64,000 nucleotides of DNA from Hydractinia symbiolongicarpus (taxonomy: Eukaryota > Cnidaria > Hydrozoa > Anthoathecata > Hydractiniidae). Both the position numbers and the translations under genes were made by a program. The notes under the pieces are model-generated. The model saw only the letters and a list, made by a program, of their open reading frames with translations, made no database searches and was not told the DNA's origin. The DNA is taken from the NCBI RefSeq assembly GCF_029227915.1, contig NC_079881.1, positions 5,146,001 to 5,210,000 of the forward strand, written 5' to 3'. This document shows, piece after piece, positions 47,301 through 58,054 of the stretch; positions within the stretch are counted from its first letter, which is position 1; each line of letters starts with the position of its first letter.

Positions 47301-50300
47301 AAGATGCTGATAATTGTGGTGAGACAGTAAGTGATGTGGATGCTGAAGTTGAAGAATTGGTAGCAAGTTGTGCTAGAGAGGTACTTGATGAAGGTGATGC
47401 TGAGAAGCTAGATAGCACTGTTAGAAAATAAAGTGACAAAACTACTAGATTTGCGAGGAAGAGCGAGGTGTCTCAAAAGTAAATACTTCAGCCAGAAACT
47501 AACATTCGTTATATGCTGAGAGATGATTGTGGTGTTCAGGCAAGAGTTTAATCAAGGCAACCAAAAAGAACAGGTGGTTTTAGAGATTGGGTTAATGTTT
47601 TGAGCGCTGGAAAGGATGAACCAAGTAGTATAAATTGGAATCAGGTTTCTTGGTGGAAAAAATTGGCTTGAGAGGAAACTGTGTTGCTTCTTTCAGAAAC
47701 GGATGAGTGTAAAAAAGCTGTGATTGATGCAAAGGAGAAGGAGTTCTCTAATCTGTGTGATCATAATGTGTTTCAATGGGTTGATGATGTTGGTCAAGCA
47801 ACGGTGTCATGCAAGTGGGTAATTACAGAGAAGGAGAGAAACGAAGTTACGTTGTTGAAAGCTAGGCTAGTACCATGAGGCTTTGAGGCGGTTGTAGAAT
47901 GTAGAACTGATTCTCAACCTTGTGGTCGCCAAGCTTTAAAAATGGTGTTTGTGTCCACAACATCAATGTCTTGGAAATTGGATTCATTAGATATTACATC
48001 AGCCTTTTTTAAGGGAATTTCTTAGAGAGAGATGCTTTTGTTCGATCGCCTGCTCAGTACAGATAAAAAGGTAAAGTTCGGAAACTTAGGGGCTGTATCT
48101 ATGGTCTTAATGACTCCCCACGGGAGTGGTGCAATAGAGTTGAAGAAGTTTTGAAAGATTTCAGTGAGAAGAAAAGTCGTTTTGACAGTGCAATGTTTCT
48201 GTGGTATGATGATGATGAATGTTTGTGTGGCATTGTGGTGACCCATGTCGATGATTTTATACATTGTGGCACCAACACGTCTTCTGTTATCGATGGTATT
48301 TTTACGATATTCAAAGTTAGTAAACAGGAGTGGTATGCTTTCGCTTTCAAATATATTGGACTTAACATTGTACAAACACTTTCAGAGATTTTTGTAGACC
48401 AAATCAATTACGTTTAGAATCTCAGACCAATAGAAGTGTCTCAACAGCGAGCTTCACAGAAAGATGATGATCTTACTCTTGAAGAAAAGAAATCCTTAAG
48501 ATCTTTTTGTGGTCAGCCTATATGGGTTACTTCTCAGACCAGACCAGATTGTGCCTTTGATGCATGTTATGGGAGTAACTATGGAAAGAGTCCAAAAGTC
48601 CGTAATCTCATTAATACAAACAAGGTGGTTAAGAAATTGAATGCTACAAAACTATGATTGACATTTCCTAATCTTGGAATCTTGGTCATCCAGAGAATCT
48701 TGCAGTAATGGTATATGGTAATGCGACTCATGCGAGTCCACTTAGTGGTGCTTCACAAGGTGCTTACATAGTTTTCTTGTGTGGTAATGGATATGTTTCA
48801 CCTGTCACATGGCGCTCAAAGAAGCTTGATCTTGTTACAAAGAGTCCACTGAGACGATGGTGTTAAGTGAGTCAGCAGATGCTGGATACTTTGTTGCATC
48901 AATGGTAAAGCAAATAGTTTTTTTGTCTTCATCTAAAATTGTGTTCCATAATAATGGCCCACGACAAGATATTGAGTATCAAGTGGTCACTAGAAAGGTC
49001 TTTGTAATGTTAAAATTGTTTATTGAATATCTTGTGTCATACCTGTGTTTTATTTCTAGAAACTGATTTGTGAAGGCCTTGGGTGCAATGCCATATCTAA
49101 TTTTATACATAAATAACAAAACCTGGTGTATTTTCAATTTATAGATATTCAAGGCCCTTATTTTTCTCAATAACGGTTCTGCTGTGGTGTATCTGTCCTT
49201 GCCAAATATTATACGACATGCGTGCTTCTGTTTACCGTAAATTTTTGTAAGTTTGGAATGATTAGTGCTAGCCCAGACGATGTTACAATATGTTAAGTAG
49301 AGGTGAATAAATGAAAAGTATAAATTTTTAAGACAATGAAAATTTAGTAATGACTTCGCTTTGTATAATATTCCAATATTTTTCGAAATCTTATTCTCTA
49401 CTGTTTGTATATGGCTTTTCCAAGACAGGTTTTTGTCAATAAGAACACCCAAAAAGTTTAAAGAGTTTTCCCTTTTTATGCTAATTTCATTTATACATAG
49501 ATCTGGAAGTTTTAATGGCAAGTCGTCTGATTTAGACTTTCTGCAGAATAGCGTATATTTTGTTTTATTTACATTTAGGGACAGTTTGTTTGCTTTAAAC
49601 CATTCATTAATACTACTCAGTTCTTTGTTTACCGTAGTAAAGAGTGTTTTTATATCTTCGTGAGCGTAGAATAAGTTAGTATCAAGAAGAATAAAGTTTA
49701 TAAGTGTCCATGCATAAGGCAAATCATTAACATATATTAAAAAAGGAGCGGTCCAAGCATAGAACCCTGTGGAACTCCACATTTCACATTTTTTAGTTCA
49801 GTCGTATGATTACCGTGAGGAATACATGTTTTCTGTCTGTAAGATAGTCTTTAAACCAAAGTAAGTTTGAGTCCTGTACTCTGTAATACTGCAACTTTGA
49901 TCGTAAAATTTTGTGATTCACGGTATCAAATGCTTTTGAAAGATCAATGAACACCCCAAGTGTAAACATATTTTTATCAAAACTTTCTGAAATCTTATTT
50001 ACCAGTTCGCTTACCGCGTGATCTGTAGAATGTCCTTTTTGAAACCCAAATTGCTTTATGTACAACATCTCATTATCAACAAAATATTTGTAAATTCTAT
50101 TGTACATAATGCGTTCTAAAATTTTAGAAAAACAAGGTAGTACTGAGATAGGTCTATAATTAGTAAGATTGGTGCAATCTCCTGATTTAAATATTGGTGT
50201 TATTCGAGGAATTTTTAATTTTTCGGGTACAATTTCGGGTACAAACCCTGTGTTAAAGATAGAATAAACACATAAAAAAGGGGAAGCTTAATCAGATCAA

Positions 50301-53300
50301 ACACATTTTTTACGACGTTGACACTTATTTCATCAATACCAGCACTATTGTTGCTTTGCAAGCTGTTAAAGGCAGTATTCAATTCGGCCATTGTTAAATT
50401 ATATTCTTCCATCCTACTGTCATAACTTTTTAGATATGAGACAAAATGCTTGCTACTTGTAGGATTTTTTCCGGGAGGCTTAAACCAATGTTTACGAAAA
50501 AATCGTTCAACCCATTTGCTATAGATACTGTGTCATTTATCATTTTCCCATCAAGCGACAAACATTTAGGTAGATCATTGCTAACATTTTTAGATTTACC
50601 AATAATTTCCTTAATAATATTCCAAGTTGTTTTAGTGTCATTTCTAAACTTTTCGAGTAAAATGGAATAATGATTCTTTTTAGAAACTTTTTTTAGTTTT
50701 TCAAATAAATTTCTGTATCCCTTGTACCTCTTTTCATTGGAGTATGTTTTCTTTTTTAAAAACTTTTATATAATCTTTGCTTCTTCTTTGAGGATATAAT
50801 GAGTCCTTTTGTCATCCACGGTCTCAACAGGCTTTTGCTTTTGACAGTTACACGTCTTTTCAGCAATGCTTTTTCGTACTGCGTGTAAAAATATTTTAAA
50901 AGTAACTCATACGCGCTATTGGCATCTTCGCTTTGCATGACTAACTCCCAGTCTAATTGTGAAAGTATGTTCCGAAATTGAAACATAGAGTGTTCATTGA
51001 ATGTTCTTTTATAAATAACATTTGTTGGGGTTTAAGTTGTACTTGACAAACTGTCAGTTTGTAAAATAGTTAAAAAATGGTCAGTCATCAGTTCTTATTA
51101 TGCCAGTATCTAGTTTATTATTGCTGAAATTATTTGTAAAAATATTATCAACTAATCGATAAGACCCGTGGAGTAATCCACTTAAGCAGAAGGACAACGG
51201 AAAAATAGGTTGTTTGAGATTTTTCGCTGACGTCAGCAGCGCAAATTCAAAATAAATAAATGGAAAAACTTGTTTTTATGTTTCCTCCACTGTGTAGAGC
51301 TTACACTACTGATCAAGAAAATGTATATAATCGTTTGGTTTTGATGAGCGATTAATGAAATATAAGGGTTTAAAACGCTGATCAAAAAAATGTATAGTAT
51401 CATATGTTTTTGACAAACGCGTAAGGAGATATAAGGGTTTAAAAATTTTGCTGACATCAGCAAAGTCCCTACCAAAAAATCCAAAAAAAATTTCTTTACA
51501 AATTCGTACACACGTTGCATTCATCGTATAGATCTTGAAATGCTGATCAAGAAAATGTATAGGAACATGAACTTTTGACACACGGTTGCAGAGATATTGG
51601 GGTTTGTAGGTTTTCCATTCTGAAACGGATTCGGGGACTCAGGTTTTGGAAACTTACCCAAATTGGTCCCTAGTTACCCACGCGGTGAAAAATCATTGAC
51701 GTCACCGCCTCGTTTCCAAGTTATTTGGTCACAAAGTTTTAAGTGCACTGTAACAACTTCATTAATTTAATATAGGATATTGACATTAAAGTAGTGTTAT
51801 TGACGTCTTGCAGTAACGTCAGAAAATTTAACATATTAGACATGCATTTTTTGGATACTTCAAAGAAAATTTTGATAAGATCAAAGGAAAATGAACATAT
51901 CCACTGGCATATTATCATATAGATATATTTAATTTTGATGTTGCTCATCTGTTGCATGTAAAACTGATAACCAATCGCTACGGGAGCATCTTGAAAGCAC
52001 AAAGATCATCCAAGATCTGAGATTACGTGTTGATATTGCGAGATTGCGTGAAATGATTCAACTCGGAGAAATTAATGTACAATGGGTACCTGGTGCTAAA
52101 CAGATAGCTATTGAATGACAAAGTATGGTACATCGTGGCTAGACTTGTTCATGTATTAAAGACGTTTGCTTTTTGAAAGCAAGCCTAAGTGTTAAATATT
52201 GCACTTAAAATGACTTATATAAAAAAAAAATTTTGGAACTTTGGAAATACCAAGTTGACTTGCAGAAGACAGAGCCAATGTTAATGTTTAATATTGTGAT
52301 TCTCTTTTTTCTTCTAGTACTCTACACAGTAACACATCGTGGAGGTATAAAGATATAAAGAAATATAAAGACCAACAGGTAATATCCTATATATCTCTTT
52401 AACACTTACAGCATAGCCATATTCTTCATCATCCATTTCTTTAACTTTTAGACAGTATGACTAAATAAGTATGAAATAAAAGTTAAACACAAGGATGTTT
52501 CAAACAGAAGTAACAACGCAAGTTTTGTAATTTTATTAATTTTTTTTGGCGAAGGATGTTTCTCTATTGTCTCCTTTTTCTTCTTCTTCTTCTTTTTCAG
52601 CAGTAAGGAACTTGTAGCATTTAATACTTAATACAAAATACTTCTAGTTTATTCTGACAACTAAAATACAATCATAACACCTACTAAATATTCAAACTTT
52701 GCATCAAGATACTTTTTGATTGTTAACTTGGTATCTGGTATAGCCTAAAGATGAAAAAAAGACAAATTACAACAAATTCCCTTTAAAAAAGAACAGGATT
52801 TTTATACATGGATTCAATGCATTACCTTTGTCAAGTAAGTGTTTAGATCACTTAGCATAGGCTTAATCTTTTTTAAAAAGTCGATTCCAGATTTGTTAAA
52901 TCCCCTAGAATTAAAGAAAGAGTAAATCAGAGTTTAAGCAAATTGGGTCCACGGACCTTATTTCAGTCTTGCCTTCGAAGGAAAGCCTATTAGACGTGTG
53001 TGAACGCGTGCGAGTGTGTTCTAGATTGACTAGACTGCATAAGTCTAGCATGGTTCCAGTTAGCCTAGTATGGCAATTTCTCTAACCCCGTGAAACTGCT
53101 GTTACTTGTAAACTCCTCTGATAATCTGGCCTGATTAATGTAAAAAACTGTTAGTATGAATTCAGATGACCAAACTAACAAGATTTAAGGAACAAAACAT
53201 ACCGATGGCATTCAGCAAAAATAGCAAATGATTCACTTGCATTTGGTTGTAACTCACGAACTCCCACAGAAGCAAATATATCACCAAGTTCTAAAAACAT

Positions 53301-56300
53301 AATACAAGTTTTGAATGTAAAATACAAAGCCACATGTGTAAGGAATAAGCTTGCAAGGAATGATAGCTTTGTTTGATGAGAACAGTAATAATGAGTGGTG
53401 TTAATCGTCTGGATTTTACAAGTGGGCAATACAGGTTTTTAGGCATTCTGATTGTCTTAAAGCTCTTGACGATGGCCCTACAATATATACCCACAATATA
53501 TTTATCGCTAAAACATTTCATAGGATAGAAACAACAACAATGTCAAGTTTCACTGTTTAAGTACCTAGATTTAGCCAAAATAAATTTGTCTGGAAGCTTC
53601 TTCAAAATAGCTAGTTGATTTTAATAAGTTACATATGCTAAATAAGGCTCCGTGACATCTGTATAGCAAAAAAACATCATTCCTCACTAACCATTAAAAA
53701 TCATAATGCACTTCTTTTCATAAAAGCTCTGTTTCGTAGATTTTTTTCTGCAATAAACCTTTTGTTTGTTCGTAAATAATATCTTTGTATGAACCACAGA
53801 GAAACTTCCGAAAAAACAGGTAATCATATTTAATATAATTTTGATGTTATTTTTACTCAAATCGAGTACATTTTTTGTAGTTCTTTGGAAGTTTAAATAG
53901 TATTAAATTATCTTTCGAATGGTATCTGCCACTATGCAAAAATGGGGTTTCCCATCATGGAAAGTATGGGACATTTTTTTGGTGATTTTCTATGTCTCTT
54001 ATCAAATTAATGTTAATTGCCTTTTTTCCACACAACCACTAAGTAATACTCTCTGCCTTGAAAAAAATGGAAGAAAGATACCAGACAATCAGTGTACATT
54101 TACAAAATACCCATTCATTTTAATAAAGTGCTTGAAATATAAAGCTGTGGCCATCAGATCGGATGAAAGATGCCTGGATCGATATTTTATAGATGTAAGT
54201 AGCAAATTTTTTGCACAATTTTAGTTGAGTACTGGTGCCCTATCTTCTACTTTTTTGTATCTTATGGCAAAACACCACATTTACATTGCTTTTTGATGAG
54301 GAAAACAAAAATTACGATGCATAATAGAAAAAAAGAGATTGCGAAAACCTGGTAAAAAAATTATTTAATATAAAGCCAAAATTAAATCCTAAGGAAAACT
54401 TTCTGATGCTCAAGAGATTTTTCAATTTAACATTATTGTAGTTAGTGAATAGATAGTATATTTGCTGAGTGTTACTATAGGATATGTTTTTTTTTACTCT
54501 ATAACAAATATTTTACTCAACTTAGGTAAATTCCCATTGGGTTCAAAGGTTTAAAGCTTATTTGTCAAAAATTGGTTATATAGTGAATTTATTTACACTC
54601 TGGGCTTATTTGATGTGCAGGTTTATGGGAAAGAGGGGGCTTAATCAGGTTCTTAAGGTAAAAACAATAAAAATTGAAAAAGGATAGGTAAAAAAATCAA
54701 CCTTTGACATTAGATATTAGATATATACATATAAACAGTCACAACATTTAAACCTTTCTAGATAAAAAGTTATTTACAAAAATCTGTAGCAGAAGCTGTG
54801 GGAGCCTGGTTTTAAAAAACGTGAAATAGTATTTTTGCTGCATTCGAAAGCTTATCAAAGGTAAAGAGGTTGCAAAAACATCACTCTCATACTGAGTGCT
54901 AAATAGGGAAATATACCTTTGTGCAAGTTTGCCATTTGGAAAAAACTCTGCAAGAGACGTTTTGTATGTTCTACAAGACCTAAAAATTAGAAAACATAAC
55001 AATAAATTACAAACTCATTGTTCTTCTATTACCAGTATAGTCTATTATTTTCTTCTTTAGGTTCAGCCATATCAGAAGATGTTACCTTTGTATATAAAGG
55101 AATTCTGTTCAAGTTCTTCTAATTTCTTGACCAGCCCATCTACAAAACAAGAACAACAAATCTATAGTGCAGGAAATATCTAGCGCTTCACGCTCTGTCC
55201 GGAGTAAACGATCGATTGATAATTCAGGTTGCAACAGTCTCATAAGTAATTCCATTTTAAAATGGCTGACAGGAATTTTTTAACAATTTTTTGATTATCA
55301 ATTTATGCAGTTTATTTACTTTTTACGTGATATTTTATATGTTAGTGCCAATAATATAAATATACCTATAAATAATAATAATAGATACAAATATAAATAC
55401 TATTGTTTAAATATGACATAATCTTATGTTGTTATTTTTCTTCCGTAGGATGAAGGATATTCCAAATAAGTACATCTTTATATACTTAAAATTCGAGTAG
55501 GCAACAGCTGTGAATTAATTTCAAAACCACAAGGTACATGCAGCTTTATCTTGCCATTGTCAGGGGCAAAATCAGGCTAATTTAGGCATGGTATACCCCT
55601 TTTGGGGGTATCTAATTGAGATGTCAAAATAGACAGACATTTGCCTATGTGAATGCCAACATGTTAAACAACGCAGGCAGAAAAATAAGATTTTTGCCAA
55701 CGCAAACAAATTTAAATTAAAAAAGCTAAAAAATGTATGAAAGTTGATTTGTTTCTTGAATGACAGAGAAAAAATTAGTGGGGATTGATCACAAACTTTT
55801 TGAAGTTTACTTGGAAGTAAAAATGTTTAATGCAAATACTTTGAGTTTTTTACTTCTTGAGAAGACTGTTTTAGTATGGCACAACTATTACACCTGCAGT
55901 TTGTTCAAAGTCCTACTTTATACTGGAAATGCAAGAAATTGTGATGTCCAGGATTTGTGTAAAGAAAGGATTTTCGTACGGGCTAAAACTTCTTTTAAAA
56001 AAACTATCACATTTAACTTAAAAATATGTCATACTATTAAGAATAGTGCAAAGGGGTACAAATATTTAGGAACCTAAGATACATACCATTGCAAAGAATT
56101 GCACGACTCAGTCCAAGAGCATCTGCAGTGCCCGAGCTCATCGTTTCAACAACTTTGTGTTTTAACTTTTTCATCACTAAAAGAGAATAGCTATATTATA
56201 CTTCTGTCACGCAAAATAGTACTGCAAGTAGCGCACGCACGCAACGAGGAATAAAAAGGCTGGGCAAACCCGTAAACTTTTCCACTGGCCACTGACTAGT

Positions 56301-58054
56301 ACATGACTACTTTTACTGCAGAGTACATGAGTTATGCATGTGAGCTAAGGAACAAATCGTATTTTGTATTGGTCCAATATTGAGTACAAGTACCAATAAT
56401 AGACTTGTGAAAAATTAAAATCTTTCAATTTTTCTTTCGGCATCTTATTTACTTGCCTGCTTAAATAACATGTCTGCATAGCAGTTATATTTGTTACAGA
56501 TCTAAAACCCTTTTTTAGTATACAATTATTCAATTGTGCATTTTGTATTATGTAATGTTATTTGTACCTTGAAAAATCTTTGTACAAGCTTTTAAATTGT
56601 TTGCACTATAAAATATACATTGTATACTTTGCATTTTCATTCATTCAAAAAATGGAATAAACATTTTTTTATTTTTTCCTTTTTTTAATTCATAGAATAC
56701 ATGCATGATGGAATATACATAAATTTGCAGACTTTTATAATCTAGTAAGTTAATAAAGTTTGTTTAACATAGACATCATCAGTCAAATACTGCCTTTCCA
56801 AACACCTTTTACAGCCACTTTTCTAATTACCTAACTTTATCACGGTTGTGTTTTAAACAAAATAAACCGATTAAACCTTACCAATGTCCAAAGATTTTCC
56901 TTCTTTTGGGTCAGCATGAAGTTTCACGTACTGAATGGTCACACTCTCCTACAAAAAAGAAATCAAAACATAAACACTAAAGCACATCATCAATAAACAA
57001 AATACACAACAAGGTGAAATTTAAGCAACCTCAATTTTGTCACTCTGTTTTTATCATCTGATATAAAAAGGTTATGTAAAATATGTTTATTTTTAATTAT
57101 AAGTCCAAGATAAAGGACTTGCATTTTCTTGGATTTTCATCTATGTACACTCATGAGAAATATATTTGAGACCATATTTATCGTTGATTCTTTTACTTCT
57201 GATTGGAAAAACAATAAAGATTCTTTTGTTTGCAGACTAATGATTTGGTGGCCCAATATGACGTTGTGTGAAAATTCTAGAATTGCTAGCATAATTCATA
57301 TTACTTACTCAAAAAAAATTTGAAAACTGCTGACAGAGAGAAAAAAGAGACTCTTTGTAGAGAAATACAATACAATCTGATTACAATTTTGTTACTTGCT
57401 GATTTGATAAAAATTACAAGGATGAAAATGGTACCCATATGGCAGTTGCTAAAAGCTGAGATCCTTTATTTCATAAAAAAAACAAAGCTAATATTGCAGA
57501 AGTACAGTCTATGATTTGTGTACAAAAACGACATGTCACTCTACACATGAAGTAAAGGTTAGATTACTTTGTATTTCGGTCAGTAGTTTATCCTATGTTT
57601 TCCTTATGAAGTTAGTGAAGTAAAAGTTATATGTTTTATACCTTTATAGCCTGTATAGCCCTAGCTACATCCACTTTTGTCTTTCCTCTCATAGATTTCC
57701 CATTAACTCCAACAATCTCATCACCAGCTTGCAATGTACCTTCTTTGGCAGCTGGTGTATTATCAAACACTTGAACAACATACAGGCAAGGACATAATGG
57801 AGCACCACCACCTATACTTATGCCAATTAAGTTTTGTTTATCTTTTTTTAAAGTCACACTGCCTGGTTTACCACCTAAGGACCTGAATCAAAAAGTAATA
57901 GTTTTAATAAACCATAAAAAATTTAAATATTTTTCACTTAAGCATAATATAGTAGTCTGTTACATTGTTTCAAACATTGGCAGTTAAAAGGTAATTCATT
58001 GTGGAATTTCTAATAGTTACCATACCTTGGATCAAGTTCATATTCATAATCCAT
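43246..58054 (-). CDS. PICK1: PICK1 (PDZ and BAR domain scaffold), 13 exons, apparently complete
   Basis: Exons, 5' to 3' on minus: 58054-58026, 57882-57642, 56948-56882, 56176-56087, 55139-55086, 54979-54917, 53290-53203, 52904-52826, 52744-52685, 52460-52410, 43864-43815, 43728-43634, 43394-43246. All borders are GT-AG, phases match, and the total is 1116 nt (371 aa plus TAG). MDYEYELDPR begins the protein. The PDZ domain (about residues 20-95) has the carboxylate loop LIGISIGGG, the CPC pair and GDEIVGVNGKS. The BAR/arfaptin-homology domain follows (about 140-350): DALGLSRAILC, GVRELQPNASE, LTIKKYLDAKFEYL with its membrane-binding lysines, LYRVETGNYDYR, VFPIEVDL. PICK1 binds C-terminal PDZ ligands of receptors and kinases and senses curved membranes. 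The human protein is 415 aa with an acidic tail. This one stops soon after the BAR domain and has none, unless another exon was missed. Intron 10 contains a Copia element. Confidence 0.96.
44329..44362. repeat. (AAT)n microsatellite
   Basis: About eleven AAT units in PICK1 intron 10, outside the retrotransposon. Confidence 0.95.
44903..45029 (+). repeat. Copia 5' LTR
   Basis: 127 bp, TG...CA, preceded by CTTAC. Confidence 0.92.
45105..48945 (+). pseudogene. Copia gag-pol, broken by frameshifts and stops
   Basis: Gag-like reading frames run from about 45105 (one break near 45316) to a zinc knuckle CHHCESTKHFVGNC (about 45738-45780). The protease block reads NSACTKSVAG, with Asn where the catalytic Asp is expected. 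The integrase has HAS and CSSCKFC zinc-ligand remnants and a DDE core: Asp in MDL, Asp in NDCGGEF, Glu in GIVER. RT fragments include SCKWVITEKE, WKLDSLDITSAF and THVDDFI, with the VDD pair kept. RNase H begins with YGNATHASPLSGASQG and reaches ASMVKQI at about 48920. Several stops and frameshifts (for example near 46105, 46375, 46630, 47198, 47430, 47877, 48022, 48417, 48655) make it inactive. Described as found, not reconstructed. Confidence 0.9.
48979..51160 (-). pseudogene. LINE (non-LTR retrotransposon) fragment inside the Copia element
   Basis: On the minus strand, reading from about 51160 down, these appear in order: the end of an endonuclease domain (RLVDNIFTN, LDTGIIRTDD), a linker (FNEHSMFQFR), RT motifs (NNSAGIDEIS, FGFQKGHSTDHA, SKAFDTVNHKIL, WFKDYLTDRKH), then the thumb and C-terminal region ending at the stop at 48979. 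The overall style is Jockey/CR1-like; the exact clade was not determined. At the catalytic YADD position the sequence reads ILLDTNLF, so one essential Asp is missing. Frames are also broken near 49785, 50110 and 50415-50750. The 5' end is truncated within the endonuclease, as is usual for LINE copies. No poly-A tail was resolved. Confidence 0.85.
51163..51740. repeat. Repeat with hairpin start and threefold internal motif
   Basis: Begins ACCCGTGGAGTAATCCAC, like the ACTAGT-family hairpin. Inside, TGATCAAGAAAATGTATA followed by TTTTGA and GAGATATAAGGGTTT recurs three times (about 51310-51370, 51385-51440, 51545-51605). It abuts the truncated LINE and lies within the interrupted Copia RNase H. 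Confidence 0.6.
51957..52145 (+). pseudogene. Copia RNase H C-terminal end, after nested insertion
   Basis: Continues the RNase H interrupted near 48945: CKTDNQSLREHLES, DLRLRVDIARLREMIQLGEI and VQWVPGAKQ, with a stop shortly after. The second RNase H part is therefore about 3 kb from the first. Confidence 0.88.
52279..52404 (+). repeat. Copia 3' LTR abutting a PICK1 exon
   Basis: 126 bp. Its terminal TTAACA is followed by CTTAC (target duplication) and then the last base of PICK1 exon 52460-52410. Confidence 0.92.
56200..56315 (-). mobile_element. ACTAGT-type short element (divergent copy)
   Basis: The minus strand begins GTACTAGTCAGTGGCCAGTG and ends near TATTTTGCGTGACAG, matching the modules at 33440-33575 and 10591-10770. 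Located in the PICK1 intron just 5' (gene sense) of exon 56176-56087. Confidence 0.55.

Larger units (their letters stand above)
44903..52404 (+). mobile_element. Copia-type LTR retrotransposon in PICK1 intron, with nested insertions
   Basis: The LTRs are 44903-45029 and 52279-52404, both starting TGTTAATG and ending CTCTTTAACA, so the ends form the inverted pair TGTTAA/TTAACA. The LTRs differ by roughly 15% by eye, indicating an old insertion. The target duplication CTTAC is perfect (44898-44902 and 52405-52409). A primer-binding site TGGTAGTAGA just after the 5' LTR resembles the 3' end complement of initiator Met tRNA. A purine-rich tract (AGAAGACAGAG) precedes the 3' LTR. Domain order gag, protease, integrase, RT, RNase H is Copia-like. 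The element lies in the opposite orientation to PICK1. A block between about 48945 and 51957 interrupts RNase H and is made of a LINE fragment plus another repeat. Confidence 0.95.

Noticed and set aside
47067-47439. Serine- and histidine-rich antisense ORFs
   Set aside because: Antisense shadows of the Copia pol acidic region.
51233-51581. Two overlapping minus-strand ORFs with repeated peptides
   Set aside because: They translate the threefold non-coding repeat; no protein family recognised.
53919-54224. 101-codon plus-strand ORF in a PICK1 intron
   Set aside because: No recognisable domain, no splice partners and antisense to a confirmed gene.
55760-56077. 105-codon plus-strand ORF in a PICK1 intron
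   Set aside because: Same reasons; composition typical of AT-rich intron sequence.
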